64,000 nucleotides of DNA from Listeria floridensis FSL S10-1187 (GCF_000525875.1 NZ_AODF01000006.1:30998-94997), one strand, 5' to 3'. Positions 10,783-22,177 are shown, counted from the first letter of the stretch. Notes: generated by a model from the letters alone, not told the origin. Numbers and translations: made by a program.

Positions 10783-12095
10783 TTCTTCACCTCGTTCAGT
10801 TCTTTTTTATGCTCTTGTTGTTTAAGCTGATGGTTGCCGGAAAGATCAAAAATAGCTTTAAAAGTTTCGATCTGGTCATGACTATTCGGTTTTCCTGTCA
10901 TTTCTTTCACTTCTAATATCGGCTGTTTTAACATTTGGTTGATAATGCTCTTCATATGCTTCCCGATCATCGTATATTCGCGTTCTGTAAGACCTGGGAG
11001 TTTATTTTCAAGACTTTGCATGGTCGTTTCTTGAATAGTTAAAGCTTGCTCGCGTAGCTCGCGAATCAGTGGTACCACGCCAAGTTGACGTTCCCATTCG
11101 AAAAAAAGATCAGCCTCTGCAGCAATTGCCCTCTTTGTTTCCTCCACAATTTGCCGACGTTCTTCCGTATTTGCAGAAATAACCCCTTCAAGATCGTCTA
11201 AATCATACAGATAGACACCTTGTAATTGATTGATTTTCGGATCAACGTTCCTCGGTAAAGCAATGTCGATAATAAGAAGAGGGGAATTGCGCTTGCTGCA
11301 AATTGGTTCGATGTCTGCTTCGCATAGTAAATAGTTTTCTGCAGATGTAGAAACGAGCACAATATCCGCATGAAGAAGTTCCATGTGCATATCTTCAAAA
11401 CGACCTACCCGCGCTGTAAATTGATTAGCAAGAAGCTCTGCTTTTTCAGTCGTTCGGTTGATCAACACTAGCTCACGAACGCCGCTTCCAGCCAGATTTT
11501 GCATCGCTAGTTCACTCATTTTCCCAGCCCCGATAAGCAGTACCGTTTTGTCGTTAAGTTCTGTATAGATATTTTTTGCGATTTCAACAGCTGCGTAACT
11601 AACCGAAACAGCATTTTCATTGATTTTTGTTTGATGGTGCATATTTTTCGCGAAATGAACCGCTTCGCGAAATAGTTGGTTTAATATTGTTCCCGTTGTC
11701 CCAGCTTCCTGCGCCACAGCAAAAGCATGTTTTACCTGACCAAGGATTTGTGTCTCACCAAGGACAAGCGAATCGAGCCCGCACGCCACTTCATAAAGAT
11801 GCTTTACCGCCGCCTCTTCTTCATGGAAAAATAAATACGAAGAAGCCTCCTCAAGACCGATGTTAAACCAGTCTGCAAGGAAACGTTTCAGATAATATTT
11901 CCCTGTATGAATTTGATCGACAACTGCTGTGATCTCTGTTCGATTACAAGTTGACAGAATTACGTTTTCTAGAATACTTTTCTCCTGCTGCAATGTTTGA
12001 TGCGCTTTTTCCTCTTCCGTTTCAGAAAAGCTGAATTTTTCGCGAACCTCAATCGGTGCTGTTTTATGATTCAGCCCAACAGAAAGTATATACAT
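10779..12095 (-). CDS. hemA: Glutamyl-tRNA reductase
   Basis: First enzyme of C5 tetrapyrrole synthesis: reduces glutamyl-tRNA-Glu to glutamate-1-semialdehyde with NADPH. The catalytic cysteine is in LSTCNRTEI near residue 50, and LIGAGKMSELAMQNL near 180-195 is the NADP-binding Rossmann motif. The C-terminal part is helical and mediates dimerisation. I choose ATG 12095 (MYILSVGLNHKTAP), seven bases after AGGGGGA; a TTG two codons upstream at 12101 is also possible. The next gene is hemC directly, with no hemX between them as in B. subtilis. Confidence 0.97.
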   Translation of the reverse strand: MYILSVGLNHKTAPIEVREKFSFSETEEEKAHQTLQQEKSILENVILSTCNRTEITAVVDQIHTGKYYLKRFLADWFNIGLEEASSYLFFHEEEAAVKHLYEVACGLDSLVLGETQILGQVKHAFAVAQEAGTTGTILNQLFREAVHFAKNMHHQTKINENAVSVSYAAVEIAKNIYTELNDKTVLLIGAGKMSELAMQNLAGSGVRELVLINRTTEKAELLANQFTARVGRFEDMHMELLHADIVLVSTSAENYLLCEADIEPICSKRNSPLLIIDIALPRNVDPKINQLQGVYLYDLDDLEGVISANTEERRQIVEETKRAIAAEADLFFEWERQLGVVPLIRELREQALTIQETTMQSLENKLPGLTEREYTMIGKHMKSIINQMLKQPILEVKEMTGKPNSHDQIETFKAIFDLSGNHQLKQQEHKKELNEVKK

Positions 12096-12125
12096 CCGCA
12101 AGTCCCCCTAAAGTGTGTTACACCC

Positions 12126-12155
12126 ATTTTAGCACTTCTCACTACGTTTATTCAA
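12126..12155 (-). promoter_or_regulatory. hem operon promoter
   Basis: TTGAAT (12150-12155), 18-base spacer, TAAAAT (12126-12131) with an upstream TGC (extended -10), on the minus strand 30 bases before the hemA start. Confidence 0.6.
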
Positions 12156-12189
12156 TCACACAGTTTGTGAAATTGAAGCTTTAGGTTAC

Positions 12190-12218
12190 AAAAAAAAGAG
12201 CTGCCAGAGACAGCCCTA
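12190..12218 (-). terminator. Terminator after engB
   Basis: Hairpin with arms GGGCTGTC/GGCAGCTC (G-U pairs allowed) followed on the minus strand by eight T, directly after the engB stop. Confidence 0.65.
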
Positions 12219-12219
12219 A

Positions 12220-12807
12220 TTATTCCCCTAATTTTGCTTCTAAAAAACTCCATGCTTCTTCTTTGCCCATTCCAGTTTCTGATGAAAACATTACAAAATC
12301 ATCTTCTGGATCAAAATCAAGCGTTTCCTTCACAACTTTCGCATTTTTATGCCATTTGCTACGCGGGATTTTGTCCGCTTTAGTCGCCACTACAACGACG
12401 GGAATTTGATAGTATTTCAAAAACTCATACATCATCACATCATCCGCAGTCGGTTTATGACGCAAATCAATGATCTGAACTACCGCTCGCAACTGTTCAC
12501 GCGACGTGATATAAGTTTCAATCATTTCGCCCCATTTTTCACGTTCTTTTTTCGATACTTTCGCAAAACCGTAACCCGGCACATCAACAAAATAAAGCAT
12601 TTCTTCAATCTTATAAAAATTGAGTGTTTGTGTTTTCCCTGGCTTTTGCGAAATTCGCGCCATACTTTTGCGGCCGATCATTTTATTAATAAAAGAAGAT
12701 TTCCCGACATTTGAACGTCCAGCAAGCGCAAATTCCGGCAAGTCGCCTTCCGGATACTGTTCTTGCCATACCGCACTAATGACCAGTTCAACATTGTGTA
12801 CCTGCAT
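12220..12807 (-). CDS. engB: Ribosome biogenesis GTPase EngB (YsxC)
   Basis: 195-residue TRAFAC-class GTPase needed for late assembly of the 50S subunit; essential in B. subtilis. G1 is GRSNVGKSS at about 30-38, G3 is DVPGYG near 74-79, G4 is TKAD near 143-146, and the G5-like FSSETG follows. Length equals that of YsxC. It lies between thrS and hemA with a terminator on each side, so it is probably monocistronic. In B. subtilis its neighbour is lonA, which is absent here. Confidence 0.96.
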   Translation of the reverse strand: MQVHNVELVISAVWQEQYPEGDLPEFALAGRSNVGKSSFINKMIGRKSMARISQKPGKTQTLNFYKIEEMLYFVDVPGYGFAKVSKKEREKWGEMIETYITSREQLRAVVQIIDLRHKPTADDVMMYEFLKYYQIPVVVVATKADKIPRSKWHKNAKVVKETLDFDPEDDFVMFSSETGMGKEEAWSFLEAKLGE

Positions 12808-12841
12808 AAATTTCAGCCCATCCTTTTCTTAATCTCGTTCT

Positions 12842-12870
12842 AGTATAACGGAAAAACGCTTTTCCCACAA
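12842..12870 (-). promoter_or_regulatory. Possible engB promoter
   Basis: TTGTGG (12865-12870), 17-base spacer, TATACT (12842-12847) on the minus strand, 35 bases before engB and partly inside the thrS terminator hairpin. Confidence 0.45.
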
Positions 12871-12892
12871 CAACGAGCAGGAAAAGCGTTTC
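12850..12892 (-). terminator. Terminator after thrS
   Basis: Twelve-base perfect arms AAACGCTTTTCC/GGAAAAGCGTTT around a 14-base loop, then TTCC on the minus strand. The T tract is short, but the stem is strong and sits eight bases past the thrS stop. Confidence 0.7.
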
Positions 12893-12899
12893 AAAAAAT

Positions 12900-14822
12900 C
12901 TAGTATTTATTTACTTCTTGCGATACCATTTCGATAAATTTCTCGATTGGCATATTTTCCGAATCTTGCGAGCCGTAACGTCGCACATTCACTTCGCCAC
13001 TTTCCGCTTCTTGATCTCCTAACACAAGAGCATAAGGGATTTTTTGCGTTTGCGCTTCGCGAATCTTATAGCCGAGCTTTTCATTGCGATCATCGACTTC
13101 AACACGGAATTTAGCACGTTGTAACTTAGCTTGCACTTCCTTTGCATACTCGAGATGAGCGTCAGCATTAACCGGAATAATTTCCATCTGAACAGGAGCA
13201 AGCCAAGTAGGGAAAGCACCTTTATACTCTTCAATCAAATAAGCTACAAAACGTTCCATAGTCGAAACAACCCCGCGGTGAATAACGACCGGACGATGTT
13301 TTTCCCCATCTTCGCCGATATATGTTAAGTCAAAACGTTCAGGTAGCAAGAAGTCAAGTTGAACTGTTGAAAGCGTTTCTTCTTTGCCAATGGCAGTTTT
13401 CACTTGCACATCAAGCTTAGGACCATAGAATGCTGCTTCGCCTTCCGCTTCGAAGTAATCCATACCCATTTCATCCATAGCTTCTTTCAGCATTGTTTGA
13501 GCTTTTTCCCACATAGCATCATCATCAAAATACTTTTCAGTGTTTTCAGGATCGCGGTAGCTAAGACGGAAATTATAATCCGTGATATTGAAATCTTTAT
13601 ATACCTCAAGCACAAGTTCAAGCACACGTTTGAATTCATCTTTAATTTGATCTGGACGAACAAATACATGCGCATCATTAAGTGTCATTCCACGAACCCG
13701 TTGAAGACCAGAAAGTGCTCCACTCATTTCATAACGGTGCATAAGACCAAGCTCTGCAATCCGAATCGGAAGTTCGCGGTAACTGTGAATGTCGTTCTTA
13801 TAAATCATCATGTGATGCGGGCAGTTCATTGGACGAAGAACTAATTCTTCATTATCCATCTTCATCGTCGGGAACATATCGTCTTGATAGTGATCCCAGT
13901 GACCGCTTGTTTTATAAAGCTCAACATTGGCCATTACCGGCGTATAAACATGGTTATATCCTAAACTTTCTTCCTTATCCACAATGTAGCGTTCAATTAC
14001 GCGACGAATCGTAGCACCTTTTGGTAGCCAAAGCGGTAAACCTTGCCCAACCTCAGCTGAGTTTGCAAACAAATCAAGTTCCTTACCAAGTTTGCGGTGA
14101 TCACGCTCGCGAGCTTCCTCTTGCATCTTGAGAAATTCTTCCAAATCTTCTTTCGAGAAGAACGCAGTACCATAAATCCGCTGTAGCATCTTGTTGTTGC
14201 TATCGCCGCGCCAGTAAGCGCCTGCCACACTTAGGAGCTTGAACACTTGAATTTTCCCTGTCGAAGGAACATGAATCCCACGACAAAGATCGAAAAATTC
14301 ACCTTGCGTATAGATCGTTACGTCTTCATCTGCTGGAATCGCTTCGATCAGCTCCAATTTATACGGATCGCCAATCTCTTTAAACCGCTTAATGGCTTCC
14401 TCGCGCGAAACAACTTCACGTGAAATCGGCAAGTTTTCCTTCACAATTTTATTCATTTCTTTTTCAATTTCTGGGAAAGACTCTTCACTGATCACGCTAT
14501 CCGAATCAATGTCATAGTAGAAACCTGTATCAATGGCAGGACCAACCCCGAATTTCGCATCCGGATATAAGCGTTTTACCGCTTGAGCAAGCAAATGTGC
14601 TGAACTATGGCGTAAAATCCCAAGCGCATCCGGATGATCAGGTGTTACGATTTCAATTGCTCCATCTTCTTCAATTGGTGTAACAAGGTCAATCAGCTCC
14701 CCGTTAATTTTCCCCGCCAGTGCTTTTTTCTTCAAACTAGGGCTGATTGATTCTGCGATATCCGCTGTTGATACGCCGTTTTCAAATTCTTTTACGGCTC
14801 CATCTGGAAATGAAATTTTCAT
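12900..14822 (-). CDS. thrS: Threonyl-tRNA synthetase
   Basis: 640-residue class II synthetase. Order of domains: TGS (residues 1-60, [16 protein letters not shown]), the editing domain with [10 protein letters not shown] near 75 and a conserved cysteine in [14 protein letters not shown] near 185, the catalytic core with the zinc site in [12 protein letters not shown], and the anticodon-binding domain at the C-terminus. I place the start at ATG 14822 behind AAAGGAGAG. The frame is open upstream to 14960, but that part is the T-box antiterminator region and is not coding. Probably monocistronic, controlled by the T-box. Confidence 0.98.
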   Translation of the reverse strand: MKISFPDGAVKEFENGVSTADIAESISPSLKKKALAGKINGELIDLVTPIEEDGAIEIVTPDHPDALGILRHSSAHLLAQAVKRLYPDAKFGVGPAIDTGFYYDIDSDSVISEESFPEIEKEMNKIVKENLPISREVVSREEAIKRFKEIGDPYKLELIEAIPADEDVTIYTQGEFFDLCRGIHVPSTGKIQVFKLLSVAGAYWRGDSNNKMLQRIYGTAFFSKEDLEEFLKMQEEARERDHRKLGKELDLFANSAEVGQGLPLWLPKGATIRRVIERYIVDKEESLGYNHVYTPVMANVELYKTSGHWDHYQDDMFPTMKMDNEELVLRPMNCPHHMMIYKNDIHSYRELPIRIAELGLMHRYEMSGALSGLQRVRGMTLNDAHVFVRPDQIKDEFKRVLELVLEVYKDFNITDYNFRLSYRDPENTEKYFDDDAMWEKAQTMLKEAMDEMGMDYFEAEGEAAFYGPKLDVQVKTAIGKEETLSTVQLDFLLPERFDLTYIGEDGEKHRPVVIHRGVVSTMERFVAYLIEEYKGAFPTWLAPVQMEIIPVNADAHLEYAKEVQAKLQRAKFRVEVDDRNEKLGYKIREAQTQKIPYALVLGDQEAESGEVNVRRYGSQDSENMPIEKFIEMVSQEVNKY

Positions 14823-14882
14823 GTTATTCTCTCCTTTGAAATTTTTAGTTGCTGGTAAAAACAAATTCCTTTGAACAAATAA

Positions 14883-15145
14883 AAAACTCGTCCCTAAAAA
14901 CAAGGGACGAGTTATACTCGTGGTTCCACCCAAGATTTGAAACAAACGAAAAACGTTCATTTCCTCTTGCCGCTGATAACGAGAGCGACTCGTCTACCAT
15001 TACTCACGCAAGTAGCGCTTTCCAAATAGAAGTTCAAAGGGGGTCCGTTCTTCAATTCCTGTTTGGAGGTTCTCAGCTTCCCCTCCTTCTCTGAAACAGT
15101 CCATCAAGACGGTTGTCCTTATCAGTACTTTTGAGCTATTAATTT
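14883..15145 (-). promoter_or_regulatory. T-box leader of thrS (Thr specifier ACC)
   Basis: Fills most of the 369-base gap between thrS and dnaI. On the minus strand the core TGGGTGGAACCACGAG lies at about 14917-14932. It is followed by a terminator with arms AACTCGTCCCT and AGGGACGAGTT (14884-14913) and a T run. A specifier ACC (threonine) is at 15042-15044 in the context GAACGGACCCCC. Uncharged tRNA-Thr should promote thrS transcription. Confidence 0.88.
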
Positions 15146-15146
15146 A

Positions 15147-15176
15147 AGTATACGCACAAAAAAAACATTTTGGCAA
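15147..15176 (-). promoter_or_regulatory. thrS promoter
   Basis: TTGCCA (15171-15176), 18-base spacer containing T8, TATACT (15147-15152), minus strand. Weak AACAT/ATGTT arms plus the T8 run might also serve as a dnaI terminator. Confidence 0.6.
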
Positions 15177-15191
15177 GCCCTTTCATGTTTT

Positions 15192-16116
15192 TTATTTACG
15201 TCTATTTTTCCCTTCAAGCGGCACTTCTTTTGATAAAAAGCGAATCCGTTCCATAATTCGGCGTGCTTTAAGTTGCTCTTCCATCCCATTTTGCGTAAAC
15301 GTAAGGTGAGCTTCCAGTTGTTTCATGTTGTAATTAGAAGAAAAGAATGTCGGCAGTTCTTCTTGCATCCGGAATTGTAAAATCGCACCGAGTACTTCAT
15401 CACGCGTCCAAGCCGTCATCGCTTCTGCACCAATATCATCGAGCATTAAAATTTCCGTTTCCTTAGCAAACTCAATTTTTTTCACTTACCGTATTATCAG
15501 AAATCGATTGTTTAATCTCTCGCATAAATTCCGGCAAATAAACAAGCGTCGATGAAACACCGCGAAGAGCGAGTTCTCTAGCAAGCGCGCCAAGCAAATA
15601 GGATTTTCCCGTACCAAAACTGCCGTGAATAAAAAGTCCTTTCACTGGTTCACCCGCTTGATTTGGATAATGCTCAAGGAAATTAAATGCTTCAACGAGC
15701 GCTCGTTGCCGGTCTTCCTCATCCGTATAAAAATGATCAAGTGATGCTTCGAGAATTTGTTTCGGCATATAAAGCGAGCGAATTCGCCGCTCCACATTCC
15801 GTCTTTTATCTGCCTCGATTTTTTCTGGAGTCGGATAATACGTTACTGTAATAAACTCGCCATCAAGCACCAATTTCGGAGCATAGCCCGGCATGAGTGT
15901 TTCTTCTTTCGCTTGAAATTTCTCATCTTGAGTCATGAATTCATATAAATTTGAAATATTTTGGTTGATCAGTTGATCCGTCACATCTGCTCTGTGTTCC
16001 GCCAAAAACTTCCGAATCGGTTCATAATTCAGCACTTTTTCTTTCAACTCACCATATTCCTTCTCAAAATCACGGCCGCTGAACAGCTGACCAAGCGTTC
16101 GTTCGATTTTATCCAT
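15192..16116 (-). CDS. dnaI: Primosomal helicase loader DnaI (frameshifted as given)
   Basis: AAA+ ATPase that loads the replicative helicase DnaC during initiation. The 5' piece from ATG 16116 runs to NTVSEK and the 3' piece from KIEFAKETEILMLDDIGAE. The break is the T7 run 15476-15482; six bases give a continuous 307 residues (B. subtilis 311). Walker A is GSFGTGKS near 166-173, Walker B is LMLDDIG, and sensor-1 is FFSSN. The N-terminal helicase-interaction domain lacks the cysteines that bind zinc in B. subtilis DnaI; no cysteine occurs in the first 210 residues. dnaB lies immediately upstream. Confidence 0.92.
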
Positions 16117-16126
16117 CCCGTTTCAC

Positions 16127-17503
16127 CTACCTCTTCAATTGTCGTTTAATGCGCTCCACTTGCTCCTCGAGCGTTTCCTTTTCACGTTCGGAAAGCTCGC
16201 TTTCCGCAGGCTCCGTCTCCTCTTTATCAAACCAATCAGGCAAAACCTCCGTACGTTGTTTTCTCGAAAACGGGGCTTTGTTCGACCTTTTAAGCTCCGG
16301 TTCCTCTTGCAATCTTTTGTACTTTTCATGTTCCGCAAGTGCAAGTTCCATAGCTTCCTTAGCTGTTTTTACCCGCTTTCGCTTCCAGTGAGCAGCAATC
16401 GTCATCATATAATTTCTTGAAATTTTACCATCTAGCCGAAGTAAGACATATTCGATCAAAACATTCATCACTGGTTGTGGCAAGTTCTGCTTTGTCATTA
16501 CATCTTCAATCACCTTAAGATCCGTTTCCGCCGGTTCTGCCCCGTCTGCAATGTCAACAAGCAGTTGAAACGGTGTTACACTTTCAAGATACAATTGAAG
16601 AGCATCCTCATCATTCAGCTGCACTTGCTCTTCCTGATTGACGAGTGCTTGCTCCGGTTTACGCATAACAAGCTTTGGTAAATCTTGATGTTCAATCTGA
16701 TAACTTTCCCGAATAATTTTCCGCAACTGCTCAGGTACAATATTTCCTTTCGCATCAAGAGCACGGTACAAAAAAAGAAGGCATCTCAGCTTCATCAATT
16801 TGATAAATCGCATGCATCTTCAAAATTGTATCTGCAACTTCCTCTGTAATTTGATTTCTGCTTAACATGTTTGGTGAAAGCAGATTATAAAAATAAGTCC
16901 AATCAAAATCAATCGCATCGAGCTTAATTGGCGCTTGGGGTTTCGGCTCAACATATTCGGACTGCTCCTCTATACGAGGCGTTTCCATACCTCCACGAAA
17001 AGGCGCAAAAACATCCTGAAATGAGCGTGTAAGCTCACTATACCCGGTACTGTCAAACGAATTATCTGAAAACATCTGCTGTAGCAACTGGTATCTGCGG
17101 TTTCCTACCTGACTAAACAAATAAATGTTCAGTAGCCCGTCTTGAAAAAACTGTTTTGGATTAAGCGGGGCAAGCAATTGATAAACAAAATACTGCGCAT
17201 CACTTCCGCTTTTTTGGAACGTTCGCAAAAGCCACCAACCCTTCAAGTTTCAAACGAGCTTCAAAAAAAAGCTTTCAGAGACAACCCAAGCGCACTTAAA
17301 AGCTGCGAATGCGGTTTTTCCTTGCTCCAAAGCCGTGTTTCTTCAATTTCTTCAAGCAAAGACAAATAAAGAGAAAGAGATGCTGCGCCCATAAGCGGTT
17401 GGTACAGCTTTGTGATCACCTTGCGGTCAAATTCAGTTATCACGCCGTCTGCCTTCACAAGATAGCCGTCAACCGGTCTTAATTCCATCCAAAATTCTGT
17501 CAA
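16127..17503 (-). CDS. dnaB: Replication initiation and membrane attachment protein DnaB (three indels as given)
   Basis: Gram-positive initiation protein (not the helicase) that works with DnaD and DnaI to remodel oriC. Pieces are residues 1-80 from TTG 17503 (MTEFWMELRPVDGYLV), 17246-16755, and 16813-16127. Breaks are at A8 17263-17270, CCC 17239-17241 and A7 16770-16776. Correcting each by one base gives about 457 residues. The second and third pieces join as EAEMPSFFLYRALDAKGN. A C-terminal acidic coiled-coil ends the protein, and the DnaB_2/DnaD-like repeat is in the middle third. Start chosen because AAAGGATG precedes TTG; ATG 17488 is an alternative. Upstream nrdR is eight bases away. 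Confidence 0.9.
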
Positions 17504-17510
17504 GCCAATC

Positions 17511-17981
17511 TCATCCTTTATTATTTTTCTCCATCAATTCTTTTAATTCATTTACAAACACATTAATATCTTTAAACTGACGATAAACCGAAGCAAAGCG
17601 GACATAAGCCACTTCATCAATCTTCGCAAGCTTATCCATTACTTTTTCGCCAATTAAATCAGAAGGGATTTCACTTTCGCCAAGACCTCTTAATTCATGC
17701 TCCACTTCTGAGACAACTTCCTCTAGCTTTTCCACACTGACAGGGCGTTTTTCGCAAGCCCGAATCAAACCACGACGTACTTTATCACGCGCAAACTCCT
17801 CACGTGCACCGTCTTTTTTCACAACAATCAACGGACTTTCTTCAATCTTTTCAAACGTCGTAAACCTAAATCCGCAATTCTCACATTCACGCCGCCTTCT
17901 GATCGAATTTCCATCATCTGCGGGGCGAGAATCAACAACACGAGTACCATTATACTTACAAGATGGACATTTCAAGTTCAT
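17511..17981 (-). CDS. nrdR: Transcriptional repressor NrdR
   Basis: 156-residue nucleotide-sensing repressor of ribonucleotide reductase genes. The N-terminal zinc ribbon is seen as [16 protein letters not shown] and [12 protein letters not shown]. The ATP-cone domain follows ([20 protein letters not shown] onward) and binds ATP/dATP. It overlaps coaE by four bases (ATGA). The operon dnaI-dnaB-nrdR-coaE-mutM-polA is the usual Bacillales order. Frame intact. Confidence 0.97.
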   Translation of the reverse strand: MNLKCPSCKYNGTRVVDSRPADDGNSIRRRRECENCGFRFTTFEKIEESPLIVVKKDGAREEFARDKVRRGLIRACEKRPVSVEKLEEVVSEVEHELRGLGESEIPSDLIGEKVMDKLAKIDEVAYVRFASVYRQFKDINVFVNELKELMEKNNKG

Positions 17982-18607
17982 TCACCCCCATTATTTCGCT
18001 TCATTATACCACGACGGCTAAGTTCCTGTAAAAGCTGATCAACTTGCCGTTTCGTTTCTTCTTTTGTCCCGTTGTTATCAATCAAAAAATCCGCCCAAGC
18101 TTTCTTTTTTGAAATCCCAATTTGCGATTGGATACGCGCCAGAGCTTCAGCTTTCGTTAAGTTGTTTCGTGCCATAAGCCTTTCAAGCTCAACCTCTTCA
18201 GTCGTCCAAACCACAAGCACCTCATCAACCATATTTGCAAGTTCACTTTCAAAAAGCAGTGGAATATCAAACACAACCATCATTTCCCCTGCCTCGAAAC
18301 ATTTTTTGCGTTCGTTTAACATATCTTGCTGTACAAATGGGTGGACTATTCGATTCAATTGTTCCCGTTTATCTTCATTCATAAAAACAATCGAGCCAAG
18401 CTTTGCTCGGTCAAGTTGACCATCTGGAAGCAAAATATCGCTCCCAAAAAAATCTACAATGGACGCGAGTCCGTCCGTGCCCTTTTCAACTGCTCTTCGG
18501 GCTGACACATCCGCATCAATAATTGGAATCCCAGCATCACTAAGCATTTTACTGACCGTTGATTTTCCCGTCGCAATACTTCCTGTAAGCCCAAGTGTAA
18601 ATCCCAT
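17978..18607 (-). CDS. coaE: Dephospho-CoA kinase
   Basis: 209-residue P-loop kinase that phosphorylates the ribose 3'-hydroxyl of dephospho-CoA, the last step of coenzyme A synthesis. Walker A is [12 protein letters not shown] at about 6-17. [13 protein letters not shown] and [12 protein letters not shown] are family-typical. The start is ATG 18607 ([10 protein letters not shown]), eight bases after GGAG. The frame is open further to 18700 inside mutM, but that extension lacks similarity. Twelve bases separate it from mutM. Confidence 0.96.
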   Translation of the reverse strand: MGFTLGLTGSIATGKSTVSKMLSDAGIPIIDADVSARRAVEKGTDGLASIVDFFGSDILLPDGQLDRAKLGSIVFMNEDKREQLNRIVHPFVQQDMLNERKKCFEAGEMMVVFDIPLLFESELANMVDEVLVVWTTEEVELERLMARNNLTKAEALARIQSQIGISKKKAWADFLIDNNGTKEETKRQVDQLLQELSRRGIMKRNNGGE

Positions 18608-18618
18608 TATTTCAGCTC

Positions 18619-19440
18619 CTATTTCTGGCAATGCGGACAAAAATGTGTGCCCCGCCCGTTTAATTTGATTTTCTCTATGACAGTTCCGCAAATTGGACAA
18701 GCGTCCCCGTCATGACCGTAGACCACTAATTTTTCTTGAAACTGCCCAAGCTTTCCTTGCGAATTGACATACGTTCGAATCGTTGAGCCGCCAAGCGCAA
18801 CCGCTTCTTCCATAATCGTCATCGTTTCCTCATAAATGCGGCTGACTTCAATTTCTGAAAGCGAATCCGCGGGTCGCATTGGTAAGACCTTAGCGCGGTA
18901 ACAAATTTCATCCGCATAAATATTTCCGATTCCAGCCACGTACTTTTGATCAAGCAAAAGTGTTTTAATTGCACGAGATGATTTCATGATTTTCGACCGA
19001 AATGGTTCAAGTTCAAAACTTCCGGGAAATGGTTCCGGACCCAATTTTGCGATTGATTTAGTTTTCACTTCGCCGTATTTTTCAATCCATTCCATTGTTC
19101 CGAACTTGCGAACGTCCAAAAAGCGCAACTCTGTATGATCCGTAAAATGAAAGATGACATGCGTATGCTTTGTCACTTCATCCGTTTCATCATTCAATCG
19201 AAATTTACCTTCCATCCTCAAATGAGCCAAGATCGAACAATCAGTCAAGTCAAAAATCAAGAATTTGCCGCGGCGCCTAACCGCTTCGAATGTTTGACCG
19301 ACAAGCGCGAGCCGAAATTCATCCGGATCGGTGTGAACCATCATTTTCGGGACACCAATCGTCACGTGATCAATCTTTTTCCCAATAATTAGTTCGTTCA
19401 AAGTTTTACGTACATTTTCCACTTCTGGTAATTCCGGCAT
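18619..19440 (-). CDS. mutM: Formamidopyrimidine-DNA glycosylase
   Basis: 273-residue bifunctional glycosylase/AP lyase that removes 8-oxoguanine and Fapy lesions. After the initiator Met comes PELPEVENV, in which the N-terminal proline is the nucleophile and the glutamate is catalytic. The helix-two-turn-helix holds KTLLLDQKYVAGIGNIYADE. The C-terminal zinc finger is CPICGTVIEKIKLNGRGT followed by HFCPHCQK. Length and order next to polA match bacilli. Frame intact. Confidence 0.98.
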   Translation of the reverse strand: MPELPEVENVRKTLNELIIGKKIDHVTIGVPKMMVHTDPDEFRLALVGQTFEAVRRRGKFLIFDLTDCSILAHLRMEGKFRLNDETDEVTKHTHVIFHFTDHTELRFLDVRKFGTMEWIEKYGEVKTKSIAKLGPEPFPGSFELEPFRSKIMKSSRAIKTLLLDQKYVAGIGNIYADEICYRAKVLPMRPADSLSEIEVSRIYEETMTIMEEAVALGGSTIRTYVNSQGKLGQFQEKLVVYGHDGDACPICGTVIEKIKLNGRGTHFCPHCQK

Positions 19441-19454
19441 GTTTTAAAACCCCT

Positions 19455-22090
19455 TTATTTGGCATCATACCAAGTGTCACCGTAAGCAGCGTCCGCTTTA
19501 AGCGGTACATCCAGCTGCACAGCATTTTCCATCACATCCGGTACAATCTTTTCTAATTTTGCAATCTCATCACTAGGTGCTTCGAAAATAAGTTCATCAT
19601 GCACTTGAAGCAGTAAGCGCGCTTCTAGTTTCTCTTGTTTTAGCCGATCGCTCATCAAAATCATTGCTTTTTTAATAATATCAGCCGCACTACCTTGGAT
19701 CGGCGTGTTCATAGCTGTCCGCTCTGCAAAACTTCGCACATTAAAGTTGCGGCTTGTAATTTCCGGAATATAACGTCTCCGGTGTAGAATCGTTTCTACA
19801 TAACCAGTTTCCTTCGCTTTTCTGACAATATCGTGCATATATTCTTGAACCGCAGGATAACTTTCAAAGTAACGATCAATAAAGTCCTTTGCCGCTTTTC
19901 TAGTAATTCCGAGATTTTGTGACAAGCCATAATCGCTAATACCGTAAACAATCCCAAAGTTGACTGCTTTCGCTTGACGTCGCATCAATGAATCCACTTG
20001 ATCTTCCTCGACGTGAAACACATCCATCGCCGTTTTCGTATGAATGTCATAATCGTGCTTAAACGCATAGATCAAGTTTTCATCTTGCGAAATATGTGCC
20101 AAGACACGCAGTTCAACTTGCGAATAATCGGCTGAAAACATTTTCCAGCCCGGCTCACTTGGGACAAAGGCCTGCCTAATTTTGCGGCCCTCTTCGAGGC
20201 GGATCGGAATGTTTTGCAAATTTGGATCCACAGAACTTAGCCGCCCCGTTTGCGCAAGCGTCTGATTAAAGCGCGTGTGAACCTTGTGCGTATCCTTATC
20301 CGTCACCTTAAGCAAGCCTTCGATATACGTTGACTGCAATTTCCCAAGCTGTCGATACGTCAAAATTTCTTCAATAATTGGATGCGAACCGGATAATGCC
20401 TCAAGCACATCCGCCGCAGTAGAATATCCAGTTTTTGTTTTCTTGATCACAGGAAGCCCTAACTTCTCAAAAAGCACAACCCCGAGCTGCTTTGGCGAAT
20501 TAATATTAAATTCATAGCCAGCAAGCCCATGAATGGATTTCTCAAGCGTATCAATTCGCTCTGCCAGCTCTGATTTCATTTCAAGAAGCCGATCCGTATC
20601 CACACGAACCCCGAGAATTTCCATCTTCGCAAGTACAAACGAAAGTGGCAATTCAAGTTCCGTCATTAGCTCCATCTGTTCATTATCTTCGAGATCCCGT
20701 GCTAATGGTTTAACAAGCTCATCCGTTGCAACAACTTTATGAACCAAATGATTCGCAACAACATCTTCATCTGGGACAGCATATTTCGCTCCTTTACCGT
20801 AAATCGCTTCATCTGTTTCCACATTCTCATAATCATGCAAACTCGCTACACTTGCAAAATCATCAATCGTCTCCGAAGGATTAAGCAAATAAGAAGCGAG
20901 CATAATGTCAAACGAAATACCACTGATTTCGATCTCCATCCGGTGAAGTGCTACAGTCACTTTTTTCGCATCATAAACAAACTTCTCATTTTTATCCGTT
21001 TCCGCCCATTTTTTAAACGCAGCACTGTTTTCAGCAGTTTTCTTTGAAAAGTAAAAAGTGCCGGCATCTGAATGAAGAGCAAAGCCGATAAACGGCGCCG
21101 TATGATAATTATCGTTTTCAAGTTCAACATATAATGCCGTTTTCGATCCGAAGTGCTTTTCCGTTAACTCCGTTACGATTTCATAATCGATTTCGACAAC
21201 TTGCTTTTCGGTCATTTCATCCGATTCGCTACTGATATTTTTCAAAATCGATTTGAAATCCATTTCCTTCAAAAACGGAACTACTTTTTCTGGGTTATAG
21301 CCCGTATAAGCCGTATCTTTAAGACTCACTTCAATTGGCGAATCTGTGTTAATTGTAGCCAGTTCCTTGCTTAGAAGAGCCAAATCTTTATTTTCCATCA
21401 CTTTTTCCTGCAGCTTCTTACCTGAAATTTCATCCGCGTGCTCAAGCACACTTTCAACCGTTCCTCCGTATTGATGCAGTAATTTAAGCGCTGTTTTCTC
21501 ACCCACACCCGGAATACCAGGAATATTATCCGAAGAATCTCCCATTAATCCCTTCATATCTATAATTTGCTCAGGAGAAAGATCAAATTTTTCACGTAAA
21601 GTTTCAGGCGTGTTTTTCTCCATATCTGTGATGCCTTTTTTCGTAATGTAAACCGTCACATCATCACTTGCAAGTTGAGTCAAATCGCGGTCTCCTGTGA
21701 TAATCACCGTTTTGAGTTTTTTCTTTTTTCTGCTTGCTTCGCAAGCGTTCCGATTATATCATCCGCCTCATAATCTTTAAGTTCATAACGCGGAATGTCA
21801 TAAGCATCAAGCAGTTCGCGAATGAACGGAAATTGTTCGCTAAGTTCACTTGGCGTCTTCTGCCTTCCGCCTTTATAGGCTTTAAAAGTTTGATGGCGAA
21901 AAGTTGTTTTTCCTGCATCAAAAGCAACAAGCACATGATCTGGCTTTTCATTTTCGAGCACATTGCTGAGCATCATTGCAAATCCATATACCGCATTCGT
22001 GTATACCCCTTTATCATTTGTCAAAAGCGGGAGCGCATAAAAAGCGCGGTTCGCAATACTGTTTCCATCGATCAAAATTAATTTACTCAC
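19455..22090 (-). CDS. polA: DNA polymerase I (frameshifted as given)
   Basis: Repair and Okazaki-fragment polymerase. The 5' piece (GTG 22090, VSKLILIDGNSIANRAFY) holds the first part of the 5'-3' exonuclease domain up to YEADDIIGTLAKQAE. The remainder starts at VIITGDRDLTQLASDD. The break lies in two adjacent T6 runs, 21717-21722 and 21724-21729; adding one base restores 878 residues. Polymerase motifs A (DYSQVELRVLAHIS), B (RRQAKAVNFGIVYGIS) and C (QVHDELIFEA) are all present. The central 3'-5' exonuclease domain is divergent, as in Bacillus. The GTG start lies nine bases after GAGGAGG. Confidence 0.95.
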
Positions 22091-22177
22091 AGGAAAAATC
22101 CTCCTCATTCTCAATATTACACTTGTTTACATTTTACCATAATCCGCATGTACATTGACAGTTTCAGCTATAAGCAA

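Noticed and set aside
14823..14960. N-terminal extension of thrS by 46 codons
   Set aside because: It translates the T-box antiterminator and terminator; the conserved TGS domain starts at ATG 14822.
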